Of a DNA stretch of 9,169 bases, positions 1-5,701 are shown in pieces. Source of the DNA: Planctomycetota bacterium (lineage in GTDB: Bacteria; Planctomycetota; Planctomycetia; Planctomycetales; Planctomycetaceae); contig JAEYWB010000932.1 in the NCBI GenBank assembly GCA_023429275.1, positions 1 to 9,169 on the forward strand, read 5' to 3'. The translations under genes and the position numbers were made by a program. Every line of letters starts with the position of its first letter. Position 1 is the stretch's first letter. The notes beneath the pieces were generated by a model. It worked only from the letters and a program-made list of their open reading frames with translations, had not been told where the DNA came from and did not search any database.

Positions 1-315
1 TTCAGCGGGTTACTTGAGTGGAAGAAGTCAGCTCGGGCGTATGGCAATAGGCTCGAACTTGTTCGTTCAACAGTGTTTGGGGAATTGACCCCTAGCGGTG
101 CCACTTGCAGAGGTCGATTGACGAGGCGGAAGCCGGTCGACCGCCTTCAGCCGGTCGACTTTAACGACCAGGGGGGCGGTGACGGCCGTTCTCTGCGGCA
201 ATCCGCCGCGAAAGCCATCGGACGAATACTCCGACGCAGTTTTGGCCGATATCAACCTTGGTCCGACACCGGCCAGGACGGCTGGAGGTCGGGCCATGCG
301 CGGGGAGTGTCGACC
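1..315. other. Region left of the first recognisable gene
   Basis: I see no gene I can support here. The forward frame shared with the downstream 74-residue gene is open from position 1, but its translation is rich in Arg, Gly and Ser, has no recognisable motif, and lacks a convincing start. I therefore treat it as untranslated or as the unread tail of something to the left. The first 80 bases are visibly more AT-rich than the rest of the window. A 12-bp palindrome (CGAACTTGTTCG) lies at 54-65 and a direct repeat at 131-159. TTGACC (85-90) resembles a -35 box, but no partner -10 is visible at normal spacing. Confidence 0.5.
131..159. repeat. Two-copy direct repeat AGCCGGTCGAC, 18-bp period
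   Basis: AGCCGGTCGAC occurs at 131-141 and again, identically, at 149-159, separated by 7 bases. Each copy contains the palindrome GTCGAC; a further GTCGAC lies at 309-314 just before the start codon of the next gene. An 18-bp period is not an integral number of helical turns, so paired operator binding is not strongly suggested. It may be a chance duplication in a GC-rich leader or a small binding-site pair. Confidence 0.4.
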
Positions 316-540
316 ATGGAGCGAAATGTGAACGTCCTGGCCCTGGTCAAAGACGGCGAACGGTTCATTTTCCTCTACGACGATCGCAGCACACCTCAGC
401 TTCTTCAGACCCTCGGAAAATACGCTGCCGATCCCGAATACAGCTTCACGTGGTATGATGCGGCGGTGCTGAGCCAGAAGGTTCGCCGGCAGCAGGAGTC
501 CGGGGAGAGCGCCACGCCTCCCACCCGCCGGTCCGCCTGA
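316..540 (+). CDS. Small conserved-looking protein of unknown function (74 aa)
   Basis: I do not recognise this protein. The ATG at 316 is preceded by a good Shine-Dalgarno stretch, GGGGAG at 302-307, about eight bases upstream, which decides the start against the GTG at 73 in the same frame. The predicted protein begins [20 protein letters not shown] and continues with a short acidic turn, a helix-like segment (roughly residues 28-40) and a Phe-Thr-Trp-Tyr strand near residues 44-47. It ends in a basic, Gln/Ser-rich tail with no hydrophobic segment. The alternating hydrophobic pattern in residues 5-20 suggests a small cytoplasmic alpha/beta domain. It lies 74 bases upstream of the recombinase gene in the same direction, so co-transcription is plausible. 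Its stop codon sits inside a 14-bp palindrome. It is probably a real gene given the ribosome binding site and protein-like composition, but no function can be assigned. Confidence 0.7.
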   Translation: MERNVNVLALVKDGERFIFLYDDRSTPQLLQTLGKYAADPEYSFTWYDAAVLSQKVRRQQESGESATPPTRRSA

Positions 541-547
541 TCAGGCG
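534..547. other. Perfect 14-bp palindrome over the stop codon of the 74-aa gene
   Basis: CGCCTGATCAGGCG reads identically on both strands, with the TGA stop (538-540) in its left half. As RNA it could fold into a five-base-pair stem (CGCCT/AGGCG) with a GATC tetraloop. No T-run follows, so it is not a classical intrinsic terminator. It could be a weak pause or processing site between this gene and the recombinase gene, or a protein-binding palindrome. Confidence 0.4.
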
Positions 548-614
548 AGTCCGCGGTTCCCGTGGCCTCCCGCCCCGTTGGCCGCAGCACCACATCGTGC
601 CAGGGAGTCGGCCC

Positions 615-1523
615 GTGCAGACCGCGATTCAGGCATTCCTTCGATATCTCCGAGTCGAGCGGAACGCGTCGGAGCTGACGACGAAGTCCTATTACGAGGA
701 CTTTCAAAGTTTTCTCGACTACCTCCAGGACCGCGTCGGCGGGATTCCTGACGCCGGCGAGATCGCGATTCCGGTTCTTCGCGGGTACGTCCAGTACCTC
801 CATGAATGCCAGTACGCCCGGACGACGATCGCCCGCCGCCTCGCCTGCCTGCGGAGCTTCTTCCGGTACACGACCCGCGAGGGGATCACCGCGAGTAATC
901 CGGCCAAGGCTCTCCGGACGCCGCGCGTCGGCCGAAAACTCCCGCACTTCATGACGACGGAGCAGATCGTCCAGCTCCTTGAGGCGCCTCCGGCCAATTC
1001 CGTGGCGGGCCTTCGCGACCGGGCGATGCTCGAAACGCTCTATTCGGCCGGGCTGCGTGTGGCGGAGCTCGTCGGCCTCAACATCGGCAACTGGGATCGG
1101 AGTGCGAACATCCTGCGGGTGTTCGGTAAGGGAAAGAAGGAGCGGATTGCTCCGATCGGGAAGCATGCCGCCAAGGCCCTGACCCGCGGGCTGGAAGTCC
1201 GGACGCCGAGTCCAAACCCGAAGCCGAAGGATGCGGACGCCCTGTTTCTCAACAAGTTCGGCGGCCGCCTGACCACCCGGAGCGTCGGCCGGAAGCTCGA
1301 GCAGTACCTTCGGCAGACAGGGCTCGACACGATCACGACGCCGCACACACTGCGGCACACCTTCGCGACCCACCTTCTCGATGGGGGGGCCGACCTCCGC
1401 AGCGTCCAGGAGCTCCTTGGGCATAAGAGCCTGACGACGACGCAGATCTATACGCACGTCAGCACGCGGCGGATGCGCGAGACGTACGAGCATGCTCACC
1501 CGCATGCTGCGAAGGCTGAATAG
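615..1523 (+). CDS. xerC: Tyrosine recombinase XerC/XerD
   Basis: This is a site-specific tyrosine recombinase of the Xer family, which in the cytoplasm resolves chromosome dimers at dif by cutting and rejoining DNA through a 3'-phosphotyrosine. From a GTG at 615 the protein has 302 residues, the usual family length. This start has AGGGAG (602-607) at good spacing; a GTG six codons earlier (597) has no ribosome binding site. The N-terminal SAM-like core-binding domain spans about residues 1-100, including [16 protein letters not shown]. The catalytic domain shows R148 (SAGLRVAEL), K172 (GKGKKER), H244 and R247 ([12 protein letters not shown]), H270 ([10 protein letters not shown]) and Y279 (IYTHV). 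As I recall, these positions coincide with the E. coli XerD numbering, which supports the start. The protein looks intact and active. XerC and XerD cannot be separated by eye. No dif-like site or partner gene is visible nearby. A phage or integron integrase is unlikely, given the housekeeping surroundings and lack of accessory domains. Confidence 0.93.
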   Translation: MQTAIQAFLRYLRVERNASELTTKSYYEDFQSFLDYLQDRVGGIPDAGEIAIPVLRGYVQYLHECQYARTTIARRLACLRSFFRYTTREGITASNPAKALRTPRVGRKLPHFMTTEQIVQLLEAPPANSVAGLRDRAMLETLYSAGLRVAELVGLNIGNWDRSANILRVFGKGKKERIAPIGKHAAKALTRGLEVRTPSPNPKPKDADALFLNKFGGRLTTRSVGRKLEQYLRQTGLDTITTPHTLRHTFATHLLDGGADLRSVQELLGHKSLTTTQIYTHVSTRRMRETYEHAHPHAAKAE

Positions 1524-1744
1524 CCACCTCACTCGGCGGGATGAGCGATGGCACGATCGGCTGTCGCCAGCGCCGGGACGGTCTCGCGGATGGGCGAGAT
1601 GACGCCTTTGTGATGTGTCCAGCGGACGCATCTGCGCCTGCCGATCGGACGGGGGCCGCGCCGTAAGCTGTTACAATCGCGGTAGTTCTATACGACTCTT
1701 CGGGTTACATCGCTTCTGCGGCCGCTGATCTGTTCCCGCCGCCG

Positions 1745-1759
1745 GTGACGGGCCGTCAC
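1745..1759. promoter_or_regulatory. Perfect inverted repeat upstream of gap (possible operator or RNA hairpin)
   Basis: GTGACGGGCCGTCAC is a perfect inverted repeat: six paired bases each side of a three-base centre. A third GTGAC half-site follows at 1776-1780. It lies 92 bases before the gap start codon. A dimeric regulator could bind it, or it could form a stable hairpin in a long leader. It resembles a CRP/FNR-type half-site pair (GTGA...TCAC), but the spacer is seven bases rather than the six of CRP, so I do not assign a regulator. Confidence 0.4.
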
Positions 1760-1803
1760 ACCTTCTCCGTTCCTTGTGACCCTGTTTGAGCGGCAGTACC
1801 ATT

Positions 1804-1828
1804 CCGCACGCGCTTGACGCGGTTTTTT
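1804..1828 (+). promoter_or_regulatory. Terminator-like GC hairpin plus T6 just before the gap ribosome binding site
   Basis: A short GC-only inverted repeat, CGCG-CTTGA-CGCG (1809-1821), is followed by G and then six T residues (1823-1828). An alternative pairing is CCGC (1804-1807) with GCGG (1819-1822). The stem is only four to five base pairs, so termination would be weak. The position, nine bases before the GGGAGGAG ribosome binding site of gap, is where an attenuator or translation-control structure would sit. It may instead be a chance T-run in a GC-rich leader. Confidence 0.3.
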
Positions 1829-1851
1829 GCCGTTTTGGGAGGAGTTCAGCA

Positions 1852-2877
1852 GTGGCAGTTGCCGTCGGTATCAATGGGTTCGGTCGAATCGGACGTATCA
1901 CTCTGCGGGCCATGCTCAAGCGTGGCGGTGAATTCGATGTGCTGGCGATCAACGACCTGAGCGATCCGAAGGCGCTCGCGATCCTCTTCAAGTACGACAG
2001 CGTCCAGGGACGCTACGACGGGGAAGTTTCCGCCGAAGGGGACTCGCTCGTCATCGACGGCAAGAAGATCAAGGTCGTCGCCGAGAAGGATCCGGCCAAG
2101 CTCCCGTGGAAGTCGATGGGAGTGAAGGTCGCCCTCGAGTCGACCGGCTTCTTCACGAAGCGGGCGGCCGATGGCAAGCCGGGCTATGACAGCCACCTCG
2201 CCGCCGGAGCCGAGAAGGTCGTCCTGTCGGCCCCCGCCGACAAGGAATCGCCGACCGATTACACCTGCGTCATGGGTGTGAACGATTCCGGCCTGACCGC
2301 CGCTCACAAGACCGTCTCGAACGCGAGCTGCACGACGAACTGCCTCGCTCCGCTGGCCAAGGTTCTCGATGAGAAGTTCGGCATCGAGAAGGGCCTGATG
2401 ACGACGGTTCACGCCTACACGAACGACCAGCGCGTCTCGGACCAGATCCACAAGGATCTTCGCCGGGCCCGTGCGGCCGCTCTCAACATCATTCCGACCT
2501 CGACCGGTGCCGCGAAGGCGGTCGGTGAAGTGCTGCCGAAGCTCAACGGCAAGCTGACCGGCATCTCCCTCCGCGTTCCGGTTGGAACCGGCTCGGTGAC
2601 CGACCTCGTCGCCGTCATGGGCAAGACCGTGACCGTCGACGAAGTGAACGCCGCGATCAAGGAAGCGGCTGCCGGTCCTCTCAAGGGAATCCTGGTTTAC
2701 AACACCGATCCGATCGTCTCGAGCGACGTGATCGGCCATCCCGCGTCGAGCATCTTCGACGCGAGCTGGACCCAGGTCATCGGCGGCAACCTGCTCAAGG
2801 TCCTCAGCTGGTACGACAACGAGTTCGGCTACTCAAACCGGACGGCCGACCTGATCGCCAAGATCGCCAAGCTGTAG
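1852..2877 (+). CDS. gap: Glyceraldehyde-3-phosphate dehydrogenase
   Basis: This cytoplasmic glycolytic enzyme oxidises glyceraldehyde 3-phosphate to 1,3-bisphosphoglycerate with NAD. The protein is 341 residues from a GTG at 1852, supported by a strong GGGAGGAG at 1837-1844 and by the family's N-terminus (residues 2-15 run into [10 protein letters not shown]). An upstream GTG at 1786 in the same frame would add 22 residues that do not fit the family. The Rossmann nucleotide site is at 6-15, and N34-D35 after the second strand fits NAD rather than NADP use. The catalytic motif ASCTTNC places the nucleophile at C160, with H187 ([10 protein letters not shown]) as base. R241 in [10 protein letters not shown] is the expected phosphate-binding Arg; Gly here replaces the Pro common in RVPVPTGS. 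The C-terminus [12 protein letters not shown] (about 319-330) is intact. It appears to be transcribed alone, since a strong terminator follows 11 bases after the stop. Length and motifs suggest a fully functional glycolytic/gluconeogenic enzyme. Confidence 0.98.
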   Translation: MAVAVGINGFGRIGRITLRAMLKRGGEFDVLAINDLSDPKALAILFKYDSVQGRYDGEVSAEGDSLVIDGKKIKVVAEKDPAKLPWKSMGVKVALESTGFFTKRAADGKPGYDSHLAAGAEKVVLSAPADKESPTDYTCVMGVNDSGLTAAHKTVSNASCTTNCLAPLAKVLDEKFGIEKGLMTTVHAYTNDQRVSDQIHKDLRRARAAALNIIPTSTGAAKAVGEVLPKLNGKLTGISLRVPVGTGSVTDLVAVMGKTVTVDEVNAAIKEAAAGPLKGILVYNTDPIVSSDVIGHPASSIFDASWTQVIGGNLLKVLSWYDNEFGYSNRTADLIAKIAKL

Positions 2878-2888
2878 AAGTGTCCAGC

Positions 2889-2923
2889 AGGGCCGCCTCG
2901 GCAAACGTCGGGGCGGCCCTTTT
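2889..2923 (+). terminator. Rho-independent terminator after gap
   Basis: GGGCCGCC (2890-2897) pairs with GGCGGCCC (2912-2919). The stem continues inward through T-G, C-G, G-C, G-T and C-G pairs to an AAAC tetraloop (2903-2906), and outward by one A-T pair. Four T residues (2920-2923) follow. This near-continuous 13-14 pair stem starts 12 bases after the gap stop codon and should end the gap transcript efficiently, separating it from rpe. Confidence 0.88.
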
Positions 2924-2939
2924 GACTCTCTTCACAAGA

Positions 2940-3068
2940 ATGAGCCGCGGCACGACTTATGTCGTGGCAGACGGGGAACTTCCGCAGACCGCCAGAACGG
3001 TCTGGACGCAGGATTGTCCCGATTGCAAAATTGACACCCACGAGATGATCACCGCGATGGTCGTGTGA
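2940..3068 (+). CDS. Possible 42-residue protein with a CPDC motif (uncertain)
   Basis: From an ATG at 2940 a 42-codon reading frame ends at TGA 3066-3068. The predicted peptide begins MSRGTTYVVADGELPQTART and contains a Cys-Pro-Asp-Cys pair at residues 26-29, which resembles half of a zinc site or a redox CxxC. About three quarters of third codon positions are G or C, in keeping with coding sequence here. Against it: no Shine-Dalgarno is visible before the ATG, the frame is short, and two perfect hairpins overlap it, so the stretch may be a structured leader of rpe instead. I do not recognise the peptide. Confidence 0.3.
   Translation: MSRGTTYVVADGELPQTARTVWTQDCPDCKIDTHEMITAMVV
2951..3004 (+). 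promoter_or_regulatory. Two tandem perfect hairpins between gap and rpe
   Basis: CACGAC-TTAT-GTCGTG (2951-2966) is a six-pair stem with a tetraloop. CAGACCG-CCAGAA-CGGTCTG (2985-3004) is a seven-pair stem with a six-base loop. Both are perfect and 18 bases apart, downstream of the gap terminator and upstream of rpe. A smaller one, GGTC-GTGT-GACC, lies at 3059-3070. They could form a structured 5' leader for rpe or a small RNA. They overlap the possible 42-codon ORF, and both explanations cannot be weighed without comparative data. Confidence 0.4.
3031..3061 (+). promoter_or_regulatory. Candidate promoter for rpe
   Basis: TTGACA at 3031-3036 is a full match to the sigma-70 -35 consensus. The best -10-like hexamer downstream is GATGGT (3056-3061), three of six, with a long 19-base spacer. 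It would start transcription about 70 bases before the rpe ATG. The -35 is convincing by itself but the -10 is poor, so this is a weak call. Confidence 0.27.
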
Positions 3069-3136
3069 CCCCCGCGTGAGCCGGCCAGCAAGAGGCTTGG
3101 TCGGAGATCATCGAGTCGCGAGGATGCCCATCAGGT

Positions 3137-3841
3137 ATGGACTACGCAGTCCATGTCGAGCAGTTGCGAAAGCAGCTGCCTGCCATCGCACCATCGATGC
3201 TGAAGTGCGACTTCGGCGATCTCCAGCAAGAGATGAAAGCTCTCGACGCTGGGGGTGCGCCGATCTGTCACCTCGACGTCATGGACGGGCACTTCGTCCC
3301 CAACCTGTCGTATGGGGCAATGGTGATCGAACGGCTGCGAAGCCGGACGAAAACCCCGTTTGATGCCCACCTGATGGTTTCGGACCCGGCGAAGTACCTG
3401 GACGATTACGTCAAGGCGGGGTGCCAGTTCATCACGTTCCACATTGAAGCCGTTCCCGACCCGGTCCCGCTCCTCCGACGGATTCGCCAATCCGGCTGTG
3501 CAGCGGGAATTGCCCTGAATCCGAAGACCTCCGTCGAGGCGATTCGGGCGGCGGTCGGCGAATGCGACCTGGTCCTCGTCATGAGCGTGGAACCGGGGTT
3601 CGGCGGTCAGTCCTTCATTCCGGCCTCGCTGGAAAAGGTGAAGGCCGTTCGCCGGATGTTCGGCAAGGAGGTTCTGGTTTCCATCGACGGTGGAATCGGG
3701 ACCAAAACCATCGAGTCCGCGGCCGAGGCTGGCGCGGATCTCTTTGTGGCGGGTAGCGCCATCTTCGACCAGCCCGACTACCGCACGGCGATCAGCGAGC
3801 TCCGGCAACTTGCCGAGCAGGGTCGCCGCCGCGCACATTGA
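3137..3841 (+). CDS. rpe: Ribulose-phosphate 3-epimerase
   Basis: Rpe interconverts D-ribulose 5-phosphate and D-xylulose 5-phosphate in the pentose phosphate pathway, or the Calvin cycle in autotrophs. The 234-residue protein is a TIM barrel slightly longer than the usual 220 or so because of a 14-residue N-terminal lead. Family signatures are all present: IAPSMLKCDFG (S20), HLDVMDGHFVPN with metal and acid/base residues H45 and D47, DAHLMV (H78), MSVEPGFGGQSF (149-160) for phosphate binding, SIDGGIG with D184, and VAGSAIF near the C-terminus. The two Asp residues that shuttle the proton (D47, D184) and the two metal His are intact, so it should be active. The ribosome binding site is weak (AGG at 3121-3123 is rather far), but the family alignment leaves ATG 3137 as the natural start. 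The next gene begins 15 bases after its stop, implying co-transcription. Confidence 0.97.
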   Translation: MDYAVHVEQLRKQLPAIAPSMLKCDFGDLQQEMKALDAGGAPICHLDVMDGHFVPNLSYGAMVIERLRSRTKTPFDAHLMVSDPAKYLDDYVKAGCQFITFHIEAVPDPVPLLRRIRQSGCAAGIALNPKTSVEAIRAAVGECDLVLVMSVEPGFGGQSFIPASLEKVKAVRRMFGKEVLVSIDGGIGTKTIESAAEAGADLFVAGSAIFDQPDYRTAISELRQLAEQGRRRAH

Positions 3842-3856
3842 GAGCCTTCGGGTTCC

Positions 3857-4501
3857 ATGTCACAAATCGTGATTCGCCCCGGCGAAACCGAGTTCGATGT
3901 TCAGCATCGGATTCAAGGGGCCCTCGACCTTCCGCTCACGGAGCGGGGTCGGTCGCAGATCCAGGAAATCGTCAAGGAACTTCGGGGTCGCGAGATCGAG
4001 GTGATTTACACCTCGCCGAACGAGCCAGCCTTCTCCACGGCGAAAACGCTGGGAGATGTGCTCGATGTTCCGGTCCAGTCCGTTCCGGGGCTCGGCAACG
4101 TTCACCTCGGCCTCTGGCAGGGGATGTGCGTCGAAGACATCCGCCGCAAGCAGCCCCGCGTCTTCAAGCAGTGGGAAGAGCAGCCTGAGGCGGTCTGTCC
4201 CCCCGAGGGAGAGTCGTGCGAGGACGTTTACAGCCGCGTCTCCCGCGGGCTGAAGAAGCCGATGCGGCGCGACGAGCCGTTTGCGGTCGTCGCCTCGGAG
4301 CCTGTTGCCACGGTGATCCTGTCGGTCCTCCGCGGGACCGAGCCGAAGTTCTGCGGACCGGATACCTGCGAGACGCCCCGTCCCCTCGTGGAGTTTGTTG
4401 ACTCCGGAGCCAGGTCGGTCGATGATCTCGTCGCCGTACCCAGTCCGGCCGCCCCCGCTCCTTCGCCGTTCCTCTGGTGGCGGAGCGTTCCCCAGCAATA
4501 A
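3857..4501 (+). CDS. Histidine-phosphatase-fold protein with all catalytic residues replaced (probable pseudoenzyme)
   Basis: This 214-residue protein has the fold signature of the histidine phosphatase (phosphoglycerate mutase-like) superfamily: the first strand and loop (residues 3-11, IVIRPGETE), GALDLPLTERGRSQ at 21-34, YTSP at 51-54, LGLWQG at 84-89 and PPEGES at 115-120. Its active site is lost. The hallmark RHG is RPG, with Pro8 in place of the phosphorylated His. The Arg of the S-x-x-x-R-A segment appears to be Pro57. The acidic residue before FGxWEG is Asn81. The second His, normally in a VSHGG loop, falls at VASEP (145-149). R7 alone remains. It should therefore not dephosphorylate by the usual mechanism; a binding or regulatory role is my inference. 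The C-terminal 20 residues are Pro/Ala-rich. It starts 15 bases after rpe and ends 72 bases before accD, so it probably shares the rpe transcript. Automated annotation would probably call it phosphoglycerate mutase, which the residues do not support. Confidence 0.85.
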   Translation: MSQIVIRPGETEFDVQHRIQGALDLPLTERGRSQIQEIVKELRGREIEVIYTSPNEPAFSTAKTLGDVLDVPVQSVPGLGNVHLGLWQGMCVEDIRRKQPRVFKQWEEQPEAVCPPEGESCEDVYSRVSRGLKKPMRRDEPFAVVASEPVATVILSVLRGTEPKFCGPDTCETPRPLVEFVDSGARSVDDLVAVPSPAAPAPSPFLWWRSVPQQ

Positions 4502-4521
4502 ACGACCGCGCCGGCAACGAC

Positions 4522-4543
4522 GTGACCAAGATCGGTCACTGAC
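4522..4543. promoter_or_regulatory. Inverted repeat upstream of accD
   Basis: GTGACC-AAGATC-GGTCAC (4522-4539) is a perfect six-plus-six inverted repeat, overlapped on its right side by a second small palindrome GTCACTGAC (4535-4543). It lies in the 72-base gap before accD, 35 bases from the ATG. It could be an operator or an RNA hairpin affecting accD translation. Its GTGAC/GTCAC arms also occur in the palindrome before gap, but the spacer differs (8 versus 5 bases), so a shared regulator is only a possibility. Confidence 0.4.
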
Positions 4544-4573
4544 ACGCCAGTCGGCCCGGTTCGGGATCTCGAA

Positions 4574-5458
4574 ATGGACACGGATTCCGTCAACGTCGCC
4601 GACACGGGGCTTCCCCCCTCCCCGCCCGATGCGCCGGCTCCGGCCCCGCCCGCCCGAAAAAAACGTGGCGTGCCGGAGGGGTTGTGGGTCCGGTGCGATC
4701 GGTGCCAGGCAACGATCTTTCGCAAGCACCTCGAGCAGCAGCTCGGTCTCTGCCCGGAGTGCAAGTACCACTTCTATGTCCCTGCGGCCCAGCGGATCGC
4801 GCAGCTTCTTGACGCGGACAGCTTTGAAGAGTGGTTCGCCGGTATGACCCCGGTGGATCCTCTCGGGTTCACCGACAAGCGGTCGTACAAGGATCGCATC
4901 AGGGACGAGCAGAAGCGGACCGGGATGAAGGATGCCTGCGTCGTCGGCAAGGGGTACATGCGAGGCCGTCCGCTGGTCTTCGGCCTCACCGACTCCGCTT
5001 TCATTATGGGGAGCATGGGCTCGGTCGTCGGGGAAAAGCTGACGCGGGCTGTCGAAGAAGCCACGAAGCAGAAGCTCCCGCTCATCATCATCAGCGGCTC
5101 CGGCGGCGGGGCCCGGATGCATGAGGGGATCTACTCGCTGATGCAGATGGGGAAGATCTCCGCCGCTCTCGCCCGCTACCACGAAGCCGGCGGTCTCTAC
5201 ATCTCCGTCCTGACAAATCCGACGATGGGCGGCGTTGCGGCCAGCTTCGCGTCGCTCGGCGACATCATCATCGCCGAGCCCGAGGCCCTGATCGGCTTTG
5301 CCGGCCAGCGGGTCATTGAAGCGACCGTCAAACAGAAGCTCCCCAAGGGTTTTCAAACCAGCGAATTCTTCCTCAAGCACGGCTTCGTCGACCGCATCGT
5401 TCCGCGTCCGGAGCTCCGGACCGAGATCTCCCGCCTGATCGACTACTGCGCGCGGTAG
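4574..5458 (+). CDS. accD: Acetyl-CoA carboxylase carboxyltransferase subunit beta
   Basis: AccD forms with AccA the carboxyltransferase of acetyl-CoA carboxylase. It moves the carboxyl group from carboxybiotin on AccB to acetyl-CoA to give malonyl-CoA, the committed step of fatty acid synthesis. The 294-residue length is normal. An N-terminal stretch (residues 12-31) is Pro/Ala-rich and ends in basic residues. It is followed by VPEGLW and a four-cysteine zinc ribbon (C41, C44, C60, C63), typical of bacterial AccD. The crotonase-like core shows YKDRI (105-109), the oxyanion-hole region [12 protein letters not shown] (174-185), [17 protein letters not shown] (214-230) and the end motif [17 protein letters not shown] (241-257). 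All are intact. The ribosome binding site is weak (GGGA at 4563-4566). No accA, accB or accC lies in the window, so the subunits are dispersed. It likely shares a transcript with rpe and the pseudophosphatase gene, though the 72-base gap with an inverted repeat leaves room for its own control. Confidence 0.97.
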   Translation: MDTDSVNVADTGLPPSPPDAPAPAPPARKKRGVPEGLWVRCDRCQATIFRKHLEQQLGLCPECKYHFYVPAAQRIAQLLDADSFEEWFAGMTPVDPLGFTDKRSYKDRIRDEQKRTGMKDACVVGKGYMRGRPLVFGLTDSAFIMGSMGSVVGEKLTRAVEEATKQKLPLIIISGSGGGARMHEGIYSLMQMGKISAALARYHEAGGLYISVLTNPTMGGVAASFASLGDIIIAEPEALIGFAGQRVIEATVKQKLPKGFQTSEFFLKHGFVDRIVPRPELRTEISRLIDYCAR

Positions 5459-5511
5459 GCCCAATCGTACCGCGGCACTCCATGCCGTCGAACGGGCTCT
5501 CAAGCCAGCAC

Positions 5512-5537
5512 AAAGCCTCCTTCCCCAAGGGGGCCTT
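5512..5537 (+). terminator. Possible terminator after accD
   Basis: GCCTCCTT (5515-5522) pairs with AAGGGGGC (5527-5534) around a CCCC loop, giving eight pairs including one G-T, about 55 bases after the accD stop. AAA precedes and CTT follows, so the T-tract is poor. It is placed well to end the rpe-accD transcript but is weaker than the one after gap. Confidence 0.5.
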
Positions 5538-5635
5538 GCGTCTCGGCGACAATAGCGGCCAATGCGCCGTTCAGTCCATCACCCGGCAGGTTTCTCCGCC
5601 AGGTCATTCGTGAGCCTCCTCGGCTTCAGCCGCTT

Positions 5636-5664
5636 TTGATTATGCCGGGGCCGAGTGATACTCT
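5636..5664 (+). promoter_or_regulatory. Weak candidate promoter of the secreted hydrolase gene
   Basis: TTGATT (5636-5641) is four of six to the -35 consensus and is followed after 17 bases by TACTCT (5659-5664), three of six to the -10. An alternative -10 is GATACT (5657-5662) at shorter spacing. It would give a leader of roughly 30 bases. The rest of the 243-base gap after accD shows no gene. Confidence 0.25.
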
Positions 5665-5701
5665 CGCGGTCCTTTGACCCTCTTGTGTCGGGGTGGCTGC
5701 C

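Larger units (their letters stand above)
1524..1851 (+). promoter_or_regulatory. Upstream region of gap with several inverted repeats
   Basis: This 328-base stretch carries no supportable gene and must hold both the end of the xerC transcript and the promoter of gap. A hairpin TCTCGC-GGATGG-GCGAGA (1582-1599) lies 59 bases past xerC and could be a weak terminator, though no T-run follows at once. TACAAT (1672-1677) is the best -10-like hexamer, but no good -35 lies 16-18 bases upstream. If it is used, the gap leader would be about 165 bases long and would include the palindrome at 1745-1759 and the hairpin plus T6 at 1804-1828. The gap ribosome binding site GGGAGGAG is at 1837-1844. Confidence 0.45.

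Noticed and set aside
54..65. CGAACTTGTTCG as a LexA (SOS) box
   Set aside because: The Gram-positive LexA box has CGAAC and GTTCG four bases apart; here the spacer is two. No SOS gene follows.
1..315. N-terminal extension of the 74-aa protein back to position 73 or beyond
   Set aside because: The frame is open, but the composition is Arg/Gly-rich and no ribosome binding site supports GTG 73, while ATG 316 has a good one.
405..1631. A 408-codon minus-strand frame opposite xerC
   Set aside because: The plus strand encodes a recombinase with all six catalytic residues; the antisense translation has no recognisable feature.
1745..1759. Palindrome before gap as a CRP site
   Set aside because: The spacer between GTGA and TCAC is seven rather than six, and the outer T/A are not both present.
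1786..1851. Upstream GTG start for GAPDH adding 22 residues
   Set aside because: The extra residues do not resemble the family N-terminus and would read through the hairpin/T6 and the ribosome binding site; GTG 1852 has a strong site and gives the standard N-terminus.
541..1851. A dif-like recombination site near the xer gene
   Set aside because: No 28-bp site with two 11-bp AT-rich arms around a 6-bp centre was seen in either flank.
3860..5503. A 547-codon open frame on the minus strand opposite the pseudophosphatase and accD
   Set aside because: It is antisense to two genes with clear family motifs. Its translation is Arg/Gly/Leu-rich without motifs, as expected for a shadow frame in high-GC DNA.
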